NCBI GenBank assembly: GCA_016936035.1
Contig: JAFGPU010000092.1
Coordinates: 1-5,179, forward strand
Length of the DNA stretch: 5,179 nt
Source: Acidimicrobiales bacterium
GTDB taxonomy: Bacteria > Actinomycetota > Acidimicrobiia > Acidimicrobiales > VFJN01
Direction of reading: 5' to 3'
The notes beneath the pieces are model-generated. The model searched no databases, was not told the DNA's origin, and saw only the letters and a program-made list of their open reading frames with translations. This document shows, piece by piece, positions 5,012-5,179 of this stretch. The position numbers were made by a program, and so were the translations under genes. Position 1 is the stretch's first letter, and every line of letters starts with the position of its first letter.

Positions 5012-5145
5012 CGCGACCGGGCGGCGACAACCGGCCGACGCAGTGCACGCAACCGGCGCAGCGCACCACGGACACACAGCCGACAGCACGCAGACACGCA
5101 GCAGACGGACAGACGGACAGAGCAGACGGAGAGACGGACGAGGGA
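5012..5145 (+). other. T-depleted leader region upstream of the next gene
   Basis: Only one T (5044) occurs in these 134 bases, and 5045-5145 has none in 101 bases. The right part is built of AC- and AG-rich words. No TANNNT box can exist in it, so a promoter for the next gene must lie at or before about 5011, or the gene is reached by read-through. The leader RNA would almost lack U. Confidence 0.7.
5103..5139 (+). repeat. Short AGACGGAC repeats before the last gene
   Basis: AGACGGAC occurs at 5103-5110, 5111-5118 and 5132-5139, with the variant AGACGGAG at 5124-5131. The cluster ends 5 bases before the first ATG and merges into the ribosome binding site GAGGG. Confidence 0.7.
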
Positions 5146-5150
5146 TGGCC

Positions 5151-5179
5151 ATGGCGCAGACGGTGTTCGAGTCGCTCGA
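5151..5179 (+). CDS. Start of an unidentified gene, cut by the window edge
   Basis: ATG at 5151 opens a frame reading MAQTVFESL before the window ends. GAGGG (5140-5144) lies 6 bases upstream, the right spacing for this ATG. The in-frame ATG at 5145 would directly abut that site and is therefore less likely to be used. Nine residues are too few to name a family. The gene shares the direction of fadE30-ipdF but is separated from ipdF by about 284 bases with two hairpins, so it is probably a separate or attenuated transcription unit. Confidence 0.55.

Noticed and set aside
4821..5152. Two leftward small frames with duplicated peptide segments over the tandem repeat
   Set aside because: The duplicated peptides only reflect the 72-bp DNA repeat. 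The frames overlap the 3' end of ipdF and lack ribosome sites.

Overview
The window is very GC-rich, and its coding strands strongly prefer G or C at third codon positions. The genes look like those of a high-GC actinomycete. The gene families, a likely leaderless transcript and the steroid-type genes fit Actinomycetota. Acidimicrobiia (Iamia/Ilumatobacter-like) is my best guess, but it is an inference that the sequence does not prove.

Layout. (1) 1-374, minus strand: the first 124 codons of a carbon-nitrogen hydrolase (nitrilase superfamily, YafV/omega-amidase-like) that runs off the left edge. A possible 30-codon leader ORF ends in an ATGA overlap with its start. (2) 375-577: a gap with a perfect 13-bp hairpin at 530-563, the likely terminator of the next operon. 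(3) 578-2640, minus strand: a two-gene operon of an ECF-type sigma factor and a 489-residue single-pass membrane protein that is probably its anti-sigma factor. The two genes are joined by an ATGA overlap. (4) 2641-2827: a 187-bp divergent intergenic region. Next to the rightward gene is a 17-bp palindrome that exactly fills the spacer of a putative promoter whose predicted +1 is the GTG start codon. (5) 2828-4866, plus strand: a two-gene operon, acyl-CoA dehydrogenase then short-chain dehydrogenase, joined by a GTGA overlap. I recognise these as close relatives of mycobacterial FadE30 and IpdF, which lie side by side in the KstR2 regulon and act in catabolism of steroid rings C and D. (6) 4867-5010: two tandem 72-bp units, each holding a long inverted repeat, starting directly after the ipdF stop. 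(7) 5011-5150: a stretch almost without T (one T in 5012-5145) leading to (8) a gene that starts at 5151 and leaves the window after 9 codons.

How the genes work together. The rightward pair probably carries out consecutive parts of side-chain beta-oxidation and hydroxyl oxidation on the bicyclic steroid remnant (HIP-CoA) in the cytoplasm, controlled by a repressor whose operator is not of the KstR2 type. The leftward pair is a self-contained signalling module: a membrane protein thought to hold a sigma factor until an external signal arrives. No direct functional link between the two modules is visible beyond their shared intergenic region. The items most worth a second look are the operator/promoter at 2793-2828, the tandem palindromic repeat at 4867-5010, the T-free leader, and the repeat-bearing anti-sigma protein without a visible zinc motif.
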